Assembly: GCA_905221605.1 (NCBI GenBank)
Contig: CAJNDS010002071.1
Location: forward strand, 395,001 to 417,500
DNA length: 22,500 nt
From: Symbiodinium natans
Taxonomy: Eukaryota > Sar > Dinophyceae > Suessiales > Symbiodiniaceae
Reading direction: 5' to 3'
The position numbers were made by a program, and so were the translations under genes. The notes under the pieces are model-generated. The model ran no database searches. It saw only the letters and a list, made by a program, of their open reading frames with translations, and was not told where the DNA came from. Shown here one piece after another: positions 13,831 to 21,360 of the stretch (positions are counted from its first letter, which is position 1; each line of letters starts with the position of its first letter).

Positions 13831-13889
13831 GACTGTCCGAGTTGAAACTCCACGAAATTCCCAGAGACGGAAAGAAGCGTCCGAGGAGG
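13831..13889 (+). CDS. Exon-like island (LSELKLHEIPRDGKKRPRR)
   Basis: The acceptor GATCAGCACAG, two bases, then LSELKLHEIPRDGKKRPRR, ending exactly at GTTTAGGG. C block upstream, G block downstream. The basic tail is notable. A second frame (TVRVETPRNSQRRKEASEE) is also open. Confidence 0.4.
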
Positions 13890-13970
13890 GTTTAGGGTTT
13901 AGGGTTTAGGGTTTGGGGTTTAGGGTTTAGGGTTTAGGGTTTAGGGTTTAGCTTTCAGGGTTTAGGGTGG
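13888..13970. repeat. G block
   Basis: About eleven TTTAGGG units, with the first GTTTAGGG supplying the putative donor. Confidence 0.93.
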
Positions 13971-14288
13971 GGGGGTGAACTCTAAGCTCTGCATAAAGAC
14001 TTCTACGTTTCTGGAGACCCTCAACGGGCCAAGAATTGCCCCCCCCCCCCCCCTCCGCAAAAAAAAGGCAAAAACAAATCACAAATCACAGACGACACTC
14101 TGTGCCGAGAAGTAGCTCTAATTTGAGGGACGCCCAGGTCCACAGCAATCCTCAAGCCTCAAGCCCCTAAACCCTGCAACCCCCTAAAACACGAAAAGCG
14201 CCCTAAGCCCTTTAAAACCCTGCATATCCTGAAGCCCTGTAAGCCCGCCTTTAAACCATGATAATAAAGACCTCACCTGACATAATCT
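13971..14288. other. Spacer with homopolymers and degenerate C-rich repeats
   Basis: A run of about 15 C at 14039-14053, then A-rich sequence, then degraded CCCTAAA-like words (14155-14250). No gene supported. Confidence 0.45.
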
Positions 14289-14383
14289 CTCCTCCCCTCC
14301 CTCTCCCTCTCCCTCTTTCTCTCCCGCGCTCCCTCTCCCTCTCCCTCTCCCTCTCCCTCTCCCTCTCCCTCTCCCTCTCCCTC
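14289..14383. repeat. (CCCTCT)n microsatellite
   Basis: About 14 CCCTCT hexamers with two interruptions. Translates as Ser/Leu or Arg/Glu low complexity on either strand. Confidence 0.93.
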
Positions 14384-14499
14384 ACCCGGCCTCCGCTGGA
14401 ACAGAATGCCGTTGCGACATCGGAGCTGCAAGCTGCCCTCGCCACTCGCTGCCAGAGGGGGTCTGGTCTAGGTCCCTATTCTAGGACCTTATATAAGGT

Positions 14500-14719
14500 C
14501 TAAACCCTAAACCCTAAGCCCTAAACCCTAAACCCCAAACCCTAAACCCTAAGACCCTAAGACCCTTAGGCCCTTAGACCCTTAGACCCTTAGACCCTTA
14601 GACCCTTAGACCCTTAGACCCTTAGACCCTTAGACCCTTAGACCCTCAGACCCTCAGACCCTCAGACCCTAAACTCTAAACCCTAAACCCTAAACCCTAA
14701 ACCCTAAACCCTAAACCCT
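14500..14719. repeat. C block with CCCTTAGA octamers
   Basis: CCCTAAA, then about eleven CCCTTAGA units (14560-14645), CCCTCAGA units, then CCCTAAA to 14719. Another locally amplified variant. Confidence 0.94.
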
Positions 14720-14721
14720 AG

Positions 14722-14792
14722 ATGTTGTTGGCGCTTGAGGACTTGAGGAACGGTTTTGGGAGGCTTCGATCCGCGGGTGCAGGGAACAGGGC
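14722..14792 (+). CDS. Exon-like island (MLLALEDLRNGFGRLRSAGA)
   Basis: Directly after CCCTAG the frame begins with ATG: MLLALEDLRNGFGRLRSAGA, then GNR, and GC|GTAAGG, a near-consensus donor (phase 2). C block before, G block after. It could be a first coding exon or internal. Confidence 0.42.
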
Positions 14793-14815
14793 GTAAGGGA
14801 TGAGGGCGTAGGCGT

Positions 14816-14882
14816 AGAGTTTAGGGTTAGGGTTTAGGTTTAAGGGTTTAGGGTTTAGGGTTTAGGGTTTAGGGTTCGGGGG
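14816..14882. repeat. G block
   Basis: Eight TTTAGGG-type units. Confidence 0.92.
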
Positions 14883-14888
14883 TTACGC

Positions 14889-14986
14889 CTTGGGATTCGC
14901 CTTTGTACAAACAGTCCTTTACGGGGATTATAGTACCCCCCCCCTATTGTATTCTTATCAAGGACGGTCAAGGGGAACATCCCAAG
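14889..14986. mobile_element. MITE-B, diverged copy (98 bp)
   Basis: Starts CTTGGGATTCGCC, contains ACAGTCCTTTACGGGGAT, ends GGGGAACATCCCAAG. Length and ends match the 100-bp copy at 10788; an internal run of C is expanded. Confidence 0.55.
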
Positions 14987-15148
14987 CTTCTCCCTAAACC
15001 CTAAGCCGGAAATTCGTGCGTCTGTTTGAAGAGGGCTCAGGGCTAACAGTGGTATACTCAGGGGGCTCATGTCTTCCGGCTAGTACTGCAGCTTTGCTTG
15101 TGTCAGCTCCAAGAGGCACAGGAACACCTAAGGCCCCGGAAGGGTCTT

Positions 15149-15316
15149 AGGGGTTTAGGGTATAGGGTTTAAGGTTCATGGTTTAGGGTCCAGGGTTTAG
15201 GGTCCAGGGGTTTCGGGTGCTTGTGCTGAGAGGTTTTTAGAGTTCAGGGCTTCAGGCTATTGTGGGTTTGGCTCTAGGGTTTCGAGCTCCCCCAAAGCCC
15301 CTAAACCCTAAACCCT
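15149..15316. repeat. Degenerate G-rich run and last C run
   Basis: TTTAGGG-derived sequence (15149-15235) and a short CCCTAAA run (15300-15316). Telomere-like repeats then stop until 19113. Confidence 0.75.
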
Positions 15317-15317
15317 G

Positions 15318-15805
15318 TACTAAAAAATCGCATTTTTAATAGGGACCCGGGGCCGATCCTGGGGTCCCCCCTCATTTGGGGTGCTTTTAGAGGCAAACTT
15401 TCCCTCTCAAGGGGGGGTCGGAGTTTGAGGCAAGGGGGGGTCTCCGAAGACTATTTTGCCTTTAAAATTGAAAAATGCCATCCCCCCCTTCACCAAAACT
15501 AGCCTGTGAAAAGGTCGCGGGGGCGGCCCTTCATCAGAACCGAGGCTTAACAACCCTAAAACACCTTGAACAACATTGAAAAATCGCAACAAAAACATTG
15601 AAAAACTCTGAAAAACCTTGAAAACCGTGAAAAACTTGAAATCCTGAAACCGGTGAAGGCTCGGTTTTGGTCAAAAAACCCAGAAAACGAGAGCCCACCC
15701 AGGACCGTCGGATTTCAGTACTAAAAAATCTCATTTTTAATAAGGACCCGGGCCGATCCTGGGGTCCCCCCCTCATTTGGGGTGTTTCTGGAGGCAATCT
15801 TTCCC
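15318..15805. repeat. Direct repeat pair, about 85 bp, offset about 401
   Basis: TACTAAAAAATCGCATTTTT … GGGGTCCCCCCTCATTTGGG (15318-15402) recurs at 15719-15805 with few changes. The intervening part has TTGAAAAAC-type repeats (15560-15650). No protein-coding support; open frames on both strands are repeat shadows. Confidence 0.75.
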
Positions 15806-15900
15806 GCCACGCACGCCGCGCACACGCCAGGCACGCCGCGCACGCCACGTACGCGCGCACGCCCGCGCACGCCCGCGCGCGCGCTCGAACGAACTCGACC
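15805..15900. repeat. GCACGC-rich alternating tract
   Basis: CACGC/CGCGCA units ending in (CG)n. Alternating purine-pyrimidine steps, Z-DNA-prone. Open frames on both strands are compositional. Confidence 0.8.
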
Positions 15901-15949
15901 GAATACCACGTATACGCACGACACACCATGTCGACACGTCGTATATTGT

Positions 15950-16175
15950 CGTTTCCCCCCCCCCCCCCCCAGGGCGGCCATTTTATAGGCATCCGATCCT
16001 CCTGGGCAGGGGGCCAGGCCAGTCAGTCATTTTATAAAAAACGATATTTGTGCGACGTGGACTTGACAGCTTCACGCGCGAATCTTCGCCGAGGGCCGAG
16101 GCGGCCATTCTATAACTCGGAAGGCGCGCGCACGTAGGTCAGACGCCCAGGAGGGCCATTTTATAAACCGATTTT
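15950..16175. repeat. Poly-C and four GGCCATTTTATA-type words
   Basis: C run at 15955-15971, then GGCGGCCATTTTATAGG (15972), CAGTCATTTTATAAA (16023), GGCGGCCATTCTATAAC (16101), GAGGGCCATTTTATAAA (16153). Spacing about 50-80 bases. Confidence 0.65.
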
Positions 16176-16338
16176 CTTTCGAAATGACCCGCTGGACGCC
16201 CCCCCCTATTCTGCGGGGGGATGCAATTGTAGTATAAGTATGTTAGCGTGCCCGTCCTCATAAATGAAAATAAACTGAAAAGAAGCACTGGCTAAAGTGA
16301 CTTGATGAAAGCAAGAAAGTCACCCAGCACGCGCCAGA

Positions 16339-16646
16339 ATGGGCTGCAACTCGCTTGACTCTTCTGAAGAATCACAAACTGGCAACAGGTAAGCGAAGAA
16401 CCACCGAATATCAGAGTGATATGCGTAGCTGGCAGACTGAAGTACGTGCCTGTCAGACCCCTCAAGAAAAGCCACAGGTCAGCCAAGTACGACAGTCAAA
16501 CCTTGAGTAGCTCTAGCAGTCTGGCAAGGATGGACAATATGGACACATTTGACCTTGCGACCTTGCGATTGCTGCGCGTATCTTTGCATGGCCTGCGCAG
16601 AGAAAAGCCGATTTCGCTTGCGCTGCATCTTGGTCCTGAGGCCTAA
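16339..16646 (+). CDS. Small two-exon gene of unknown function
   Basis: Exon 1, 16339-16388: ATG start reading MGCNSLDSSEESQTGNR, with a consensus donor CAG|GTAAGC. Exon 2 enters at 16436 after GCTGGCAG in the required phase 2 and runs to TAA 16646: LKYVPVRPLKKSHRSAKYDS, QTLSSSSSLARMDNMDTFDL, then an amphipathic Leu/Arg-rich segment ending HLGPEA. The intron would be only 47 bases. The N-terminal Met-Gly-Cys with a nearby Ser resembles a myristoylation/palmitoylation site, but the Ser is one residue early for the consensus. Upstream (16175-16338) there is no telomere-like DNA. No family recognised. Exon 2 could also belong to the 5' region of the next gene. Confidence 0.4.
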
Positions 16647-16701
16647 TTGTGTGCCCCTTTGCACAGAGTGCTTCGCTCGATTCGGGTGAGATTTCGCTGC
16701 C

Positions 16702-18075
16702 ATGCCGCGCGTGTCCGAGCTGGGCCAAGCTGTGCAACAAGCCATCATGAAAGACATGGCGGTGCTCATTGCGCAGTCAGGCCAGGTGTGTCTGTGTGTG
16801 TCTGTGCGTGCAGTTGAGTGTCTGATGCATGCCAACAAAGGCGGACATGTGGCGTGGGCATGCGGGCAGAGCGGAGAGCGGAGGGAGAGGGCAAGGGAGA
16901 GGGAGAGGGAGAAACAACGGAGATCGCAACAGATAGAAGCTGTGCCACTTGCCAGATGTGAAGCGCGATCACATCGAGCGCTCCCTTTCCGGGGGCAAGA
17001 ATTCATTTGTCACGGTGACGTTCTCCCCGAAGACCGGCGAGATCCATGCTGCCGTGGCATGGCAACAGAAACCCGGGCAGCCGGAAATCTTCATTGACCT
17101 TGCCCTTGGTGCCCCCCGCCAGTCCAAAACGGACAGGCGCCAGGGGGGCTATGCCCAAGACTTGGTCAGCGGCCTCGAGGCCTGCTGACGTTCATGTGAT
17201 GTATGTGTGGCTTATCTTAGCAGTTGGCACTTGGCCCTGCTAGGGGTAGTAATCCACCAGAGCTAAGAGGGACCACGGGTGCTGTTTCTTAGCAATTAAC
17301 AGTTAGTCCTGCTGGGGCAGCAAGCCATTTTTGGGCAAGATCCGAGTGCTTTGCTCGGAGCACTGCTACTGAAGCAGTTCGGGTTCTTCTTGGCAGGCAC
17401 GGCTCCAGCGGTTCGAGAAGGGTGGCAAGTTGTCCCTCAATCATACGCCCGTTTCCCAAGCGATTTGGGAATCCCGCGGGTTCAAGGAGGAAGGCACACT
17501 GATGGAAAAACGTGTGGAGGCGGGGCGTCTGCATTGACATAGTTTGACATAGTTGTGTATACCTTCATAACTTCTTGGGTTTTTTAACGCGGTTGAACCT
17601 AACTTACAAAGTCTCTTTCTCGTCACCTGCCGCCCTCGCTTGTTCCTGCAATCTGCCAACAGTTTATCCAAGCTTTTTACACAATATCAACAAGCATCAA
17701 CAGAACCCTTATTGCCAACGTTCCAGGCACGGCAGCTTGACAGCGAGCCCAAAATACAGGAAGTGAAGCCGCCGACACCAGACCCCGAGGAGTTCTTGCT
17801 GACTCCAGTTCTTGGCAGTTGGCGTGTAGCCCTGCTGGGTGCGGATACATGTCAGTGGGCAGGATCTTCTGAAGAAACTCGACGAAGCAAACTGTAGGCG
17901 CGACGCGCGGTTTTTCAAGAAGACGATTTGCCAGCTGGGCATTTCCGCGTGGGATAATTGCAAAAACTGTTGTTGACACAAGCTGCGCAACCGAGCCAGG
18001 GAAGTGTTGCTGGAGAAGCAGTTGGAAGAGCAACACCAGCAGGTCCAAGATTTGAAAACGTCGGATTCTCAGTAG
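16702..18075 (+). CDS. Multi-exon gene of unknown function with in-frame TGA
   Basis: Exon 1, 16702-16785 (MPRVSELGQAVQQAIMKDMA, VLIAQSGQ), donor GTGTGT. Exon 2 from 16937 (KLCHLPDVKRDHIERSLSGG, KNSFVTVTFSPKTGEIHAAV, AWQQKPGQPEIFIDLALGAP …), with either a TGA stop at 17186 or a donor at 17164 (DL|GTCAGC). Exon 17397-17513 (ARLQRFEKGGKLSLNHTPVS, QAIWESRGFKEEGTLMEKR). Exon 17727-17807 (ARQLDSEPKIQEVKPPTPDP, EEFLLTP). Exon 17863-18075 (DLLKKLDEANCRRDARFFKK, TICQLGISAWDNCKNCC, TGA, HKLRNRAREVLLEKQLEEQH, QQVQDLKTSDSQ, TAG). All joins fit phase 0. The C-terminal part is a coiled coil. If exon 2 ends at its TGA, exons 1-2 alone encode 111 residues. Family not recognised. Confidence 0.5.
17217..17850 (+). 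repeat. Three copies of a CAGTTGGC…CCCTGCTGGG word in introns
   Basis: CTTAGCAGTTGGCACTTGGC (17216), CTTAGCAATTAACAGTTAGT (17287) and CTTGGCAGTTGGCGTGTAGC (17810), each followed by CCTGCT(A/G)GG. All fall in the gaps between putative exons of the 16702-18075 gene. Confidence 0.6.
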
Positions 18076-18328
18076 TTCTTTGCGTGGGCTGGTTTTCCAG
18101 TTTGTTGCGATGTGCAAGCAGAGGCGTTGCCGGGACGTTGAAAAAGAAGTTGCACGACACGCCGCGCTGCTTGGTGTCCTGCTTGAACTCCATGCTGTGT
18201 CTGCTGCTTTGCACGTCAGTTCTAGGTTCTGGAATGCAGTGAATCTTGTTTCGCTATAGTCAGTGTTTGAGAGCTGAAATCACCCCGGTTTTTTTCTCCG
18301 AAAGGCTTTTCAGTTGTAAGTTGTAAGC

Positions 18329-18850
18329 GCTTGTAGTCGTAGTCGTAGCCCTAGTCGCAGGCGCCGTCGGAGTCGTAGTCGTAGTTGCAGCCGTAGTCAT
18401 CGTCGCAGTCGAAGTCGAAGTCGAAGTCGTCGTAGTCGTCGTCATAGTGGCAGTCGCAGTCGCAGTTGCAGTTGCAGTCACAGTTGCAGTCACAACGCAG
18501 TCGCAAGGCACTGTCGCAGCCGCAATCGCAATCGCAGTCGTCGTCGCCGTCGGAGTCGTAGTCGTAGTTGTCAGTTCGGCTTTTCCTGCAGAGCCTTAAA
18601 TATGAGTTTTATGTTTTTTTGCCCCTGCTTTTTGCTTGAAAAGATTTTTCTTGCGCGCGCCATTTTGGAAACTGAGCGCGAGTGGGTATCCTGGATGGGT
18701 TGCGAGGGCTGGCTACTTATAGGCAATAGAGCTGATCATGGCACACCGTCGCCAAGTTGCAATCCCCATGCTGCAGGACACGTTGAAATTTTAGCAGCCT
18801 CGACGTGCCATTTGGATCTTGTGCGCGGGACTTCGGCGTTGATCTCTTAA
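18329..18850 (+). CDS. Arg/Ser-repeat ORF (RS-domain-like) or hexamer repeat
   Basis: From 18320 one + frame stays open to TAA 18850. Residues encoded at 18332-18573 are dominated by Arg-Ser dipeptides (SRSRSPSRRRRRSRSRSCSR, then more RS, with Asn and His variants), as in the RS domain of SR splicing factors, where serines are phosphorylated and bind other spliceosome proteins. The part after 18575 (CQFGFSCRALNMSFMFFCPC …) is unlike an SR protein and is probably intron or UTR. No RRM was found upstream. The DNA is an impure (CAGTCG/TAGTCG)n repeat, so the minus strand reads Thr/Ala-rich low complexity. A coding role is plausible but unproven. Confidence 0.4.
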   Translation, partial: ACSRSRSPSRRRRRSRSRSCSRSHRRSRSRSRSRRSRRHSGSRSRSCSCSHSCSHNAVARHCRSRNRNRSRRRRRSRSRSCQFGFSCRALNMSFMFFCPCFLLEKIFLARAILETEREWVSWMGCEGWLLIGNRADHGTPSPSCNPHAAGHVEILAASTCHLDLVRGTSALIS

Positions 18851-18918
18851 TATGCTGTTGCAAAAAATGGCTCCTGCCAGTAGGCTAACGGCGAATGTTT
18901 GCCGACACAGTCACAGGT

Positions 18919-19041
18919 GGGATCTGCCTCAAGCTTGAGTTGCCCTTGAAGGTGCCCCTCAAGGTGCCCCTGAAGCTGCCCCTAAACTGGAGCCCTTATA
19001 ATTCCAGAGACAACAACACCTTTGAATCTTGGCCCGGGTAG
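18919..19041 (+). CDS. Exon-like island with tandem VPLK units
   Basis: After the acceptor CAGTCACAG the frame reads GICLKLELPLKVPLKVPLKL, then PLNWSPYNSRDNNTFESWPG, TAG 19039. A 12-base unit (CCCCT(G/C)AAGGTG) is repeated about four times in frame. No family recognised. Confidence 0.35.
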   Translation, partial: GICLKLELPLKVPLKVPLKLPLNWSPYNSRDNNTFESWPG

Positions 19042-19112
19042 ATCGCGCATGTAGTTGCGACAGGGTCGCTGACAGAGTCCAATCGGAGGTTCGTTGCGGC
19101 GTTGAACTTCCT

Positions 19113-19415
19113 CAAACCCTAAACCCTAAACCCTAAACCCTAAGCCCTAAGCCCTAAACCCTAAACCCCCAAACCCCCAAACCCCTAAACGCTAAAACCC
19201 GACATCCGGTGCACACTGCAAAGGCCAAGAGTGCTGAAATGGCCAAAGACTCCTAGCAACTCGGCATCTCAACGCGCCGCCTGGAAGGAGGCTGGCTTTG
19301 GGTTTTGGGGTTTGGGGTTTGGGGTTTGGGGTTTGGGGTTTGGGGTTTAGGGTTTAGGGTTTAGGGTTTAGGGTTTAGGGTTTAGGGTTCAGGGTTTAGG
19401 GTTCAGGGTTTAGTT
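19113..19415. repeat. C block, island, G block
   Basis: CCCTAAA/CCCCCAAA (19113-19190) and TTTGGGG then TTTAGGG (19296-19415) flank a unique island (19196-19295). Within it, HPVHTAKAKSAEMAKDS (19203-19253) is the most protein-like frame, but PDIRCTLQRPRVLKWPKTPS is also open. Confidence 0.8.
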
Positions 19416-19710
19416 GGGCAATTCGGGTTATTTAGGGTGTGGGTTTTAGGCTTCAGGGTTACTTAGTAGGACTAGAGGGCTGTTTAGGGTTAGTTAGGGT
19501 TACCGGAGTTGCGAGGGTTCTGAGGGGTGTTGGGGTGATTCGGGTTATCAAGGGCGGAGGCAATATCAAAACCTTCGGTGCACGGGCTATGTGAAGGGCG
19601 CGAGAGAGTTTGAGAGGGCGACCGCAAGTTGACATAGTTTGAGATGGTGGGTGCGAGCTCCACACGTCACGTCATGCTACCGCACATCTCTCAAGGTCCC
19701 CAACCCATAC
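19416..19710. other. Spacer, nothing recognised
   Basis: Degenerate G-rich words at first (to about 19560), then unique sequence. AGTTGACATAGTTTGAGAT (19627) resembles GCATTGACATAGTTTGACAT (17531). Confidence 0.4.
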
Positions 19711-19812
19711 CCCGAACCCTAAACCCTGAAACCCTAAACCCTGCCCCTAAACGCCCTAAACCCTTCACCCCAAACCCTAAACCCTAGCCATAAACCCGAA
19801 ACCCTAAATCCG
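19711..19812. repeat. Degenerate C block
   Basis: CCCTAAA-type units with CCCTGAA and interruptions. Confidence 0.85.
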
Positions 19813-19822
19813 CACCTCCAGA

Positions 19823-19885
19823 ATGGCTTTGAAACCCACATGGCTTGACCATGACTCGACAGTTGCCTTTGGTTTGGGGTGCTAG
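19823..19885 (+). CDS. Weak exon-like island (MALKPTWLDHDSTVAFGLGC)
   Basis: The acceptor CACCTCCAG, then ATG at 19823, MALKPTWLDHDSTVAFGLGC, TAG. Follows a C block. Short, unrecognised. Confidence 0.3.
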   Translation: MALKPTWLDHDSTVAFGLGC

Positions 19886-20194
19886 GAGATACTTGGGAGC
19901 CCAAAGGTACCCTTTCCGGGTTTTGGGGTTTCTCTACACTAGGTGGGACTTTACTACAACTTTATCACTTTCTAAGTTTAGGGTTCCTCTGATTTCATAT
20001 TCAGGGAGCTAAAAGTTAAACTTTTTTGGGGGGGTTAAAGAGCAACCAAGTACAGAAGTAGTAGCTTGCACCAAAAAGGGCCACCTATGATTATAACTTG
20101 GTTCCTGGGCGCTGACAGGGATATTGGGTCTTGAGGGTTTTGAGTCGGGATGTTCCCCCCTTACACTAGCAGTCTTTAATAGGGTTTCCAAGAT
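19886..20194. other. Spacer with MITE-B half copy at its end
   Basis: Unique sequence with a G run (20029-20036). GGGATGTTCCCCCCTTACACTAGCAGTC (20148-20175) matches the left half of MITE-B. No gene supported. Confidence 0.45.
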
Positions 20195-20350
20195 TTGAGT
20201 TTGTAGGGATTTTAGGGTTTAGGGTTTAAGGTTTAAGGGCCTGTTGCAAGAGGGCGTCCGGGCCTGGCTCGGTGGCAGGCCGACCTGGCACCCAGCACGC
20301 GGCACTCCTGAGACGCAGAGTGAGCAGGATACCTGCAGCAGCCCCCGACA
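20195..20350. other. Short G run and open loop
   Basis: TTTAGGG run (20208-20238), then about 110 bases open in one frame (LLQEGVRAWLGGRPTWHPAR …) before the next C block. Its G-then-C position suggests intron loop rather than exon. Confidence 0.35.
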
Positions 20351-20545
20351 CTTGTACAAAACCCTAGAAACCCTACCATTCCGATCAACCCTAAACCCTA
20401 AACCCTAAACCCTAAACCCTAAACCCCAAACCCTAAACCCTAAACCCTAAACCCTAAACCCTAAACCCTAAACCCTAAACCCTAAACCCTCAATCCCAAG
20501 CCCTAAACCCTAAACCCTAAACCCTAAACCCTAAGCCCTAAATCC
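20350..20545. repeat. C block
   Basis: About 24 CCCTAAA units with a few variants (CCCCAAA, CCCTCAA, CCCAAG). Confidence 0.95.
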
Positions 20546-20627
20546 TCGAGCCGGATCTGAGAGGGAGGCCGCACGGCGCTGTGCGGGCCCCAGGCAGAAA
20601 AAGCCGGGCGACTTCAAGGCTTCCAGG
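20546..20627 (+). CDS. Weak GC-rich island between C and G blocks
   Basis: All three frames are largely open (for example EPDLRGRPHGAVRAPGRKSR). Flank order matches the exon pattern, but splice sites are not clear. Confidence 0.2.
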
Positions 20628-20768
20628 GCTTAGGGGGAGGGTTTAGGGTTTAGGGTTTAGGGTTTAGGGTTTAGGGTTTAGGGTTTAGGGTTTAGGGTTT
20701 AGGGTTTAGGGTTTAGGGCTTAGGGTTTAGGGTTCAGGGTTCAGGGTTTAGGGTTTAGGGTTTAGGGA
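20628..20768. repeat. G block
   Basis: About 19 TTTAGGG units with a few TTCAGGG and CTTAGGG variants. The last telomere-like block of the window. Confidence 0.95.
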
Positions 20769-20869
20769 TGCCGCTGAAGTGAAAGAAGAATCCCGAAGCC
20801 CCCCCTCCAGCTTGAAGGCGGCGCCTTTGAATGTACTGTTGGTTCTTAGGGAAGCGGGGAATGAGGTAC

Positions 20870-20990
20870 CCAATACATATATATATATATACCCTATATT
20901 AGGCCCTACATATATATATATATATACACCCTTAAAAGGTATATGCAGGGCCCTATATATATATATGTATATATATATATAGTACCATAT
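20870..20990. repeat. Clustered (TA)n runs with inverted spacers
   Basis: Four TA-dinucleotide runs separated by short spacers including AGGCCCTACATA and CAGGGCCCTATA, strongly foldable. Open frames here are repeat shadows. Confidence 0.85.
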
Positions 20991-21055
20991 AGCTAACCCC
21001 CCCCCCATGGACCTACCAATTTCCTTTGTTTTTATCCATGAATTTCGCGGTCTAA

Positions 21056-21290
21056 GCCACATGGTTTGAAAACCATGGGTTTTATGGATAACATTTGTTT
21101 TGCCGATGTTTTCGGGCTCCATCCTTCAAAAACATTGGTAAAACCAATTATCCGTGAATTGGGTGCTCCCAGCCACATGGTTTGAAAACCATGGATTTTA
21201 TGGATAACATTGGTTTTGCCGATGTTTTCGGGCTCCATCCTTCAAAAACATGGGTAAAACCAATGTTTTCCATGATTTTCGTGATCTGAG
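21056..21290. repeat. 116-bp tandem repeat, two units
   Basis: GCCACATGGTTTGAAAACCATGG starts at 21056 and again at 21172. Most of the 116-base unit is conserved, including ACATTTGTTTTGCCGATGTT and CGGGCTCCATCC. Each unit contains the inverted repeat CATGGTTT-GA-AAACCATG. A minus-strand frame through both units is repeat translation. Confidence 0.85.
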
Positions 21291-21360
21291 GCTCTCTCCC
21301 AGCCACCATTTCTCGAGGTAGTACCAAGCAACAAACTCGAATCCTGCAAAATCTCGAGGG

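Noticed and set aside
14251-14503. Leu/Ser-rich (+) and Arg/Glu-rich (-) ORFs
   Set aside because: Translation of the (CCCTCT)n microsatellite.
15534-16137. Long overlapping ORFs on both strands (up to 156 codons)
   Set aside because: They arise from GC-rich, low-stop repeat sequence, overlap each other in several frames, and have no protein-like composition.
16479-17006. 175-codon minus-strand ORF
   Set aside because: Cys/Ser/His-rich and antiparallel to better-supported + strand exons; it includes the reverse of a GA-rich intron repeat.
18260-18511. Minus-strand Thr/Ala-rich ORF
   Set aside because: Reverse reading of the hexamer repeat; the + strand gives the more meaningful Arg/Ser frame.
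18655-18680. Spliced-leader-like word GCCATTTTGG
   Set aside because: Ten bases match part of the dinoflagellate spliced leader, but the rest does not, and no donor follows. Not evidence of an SL gene.
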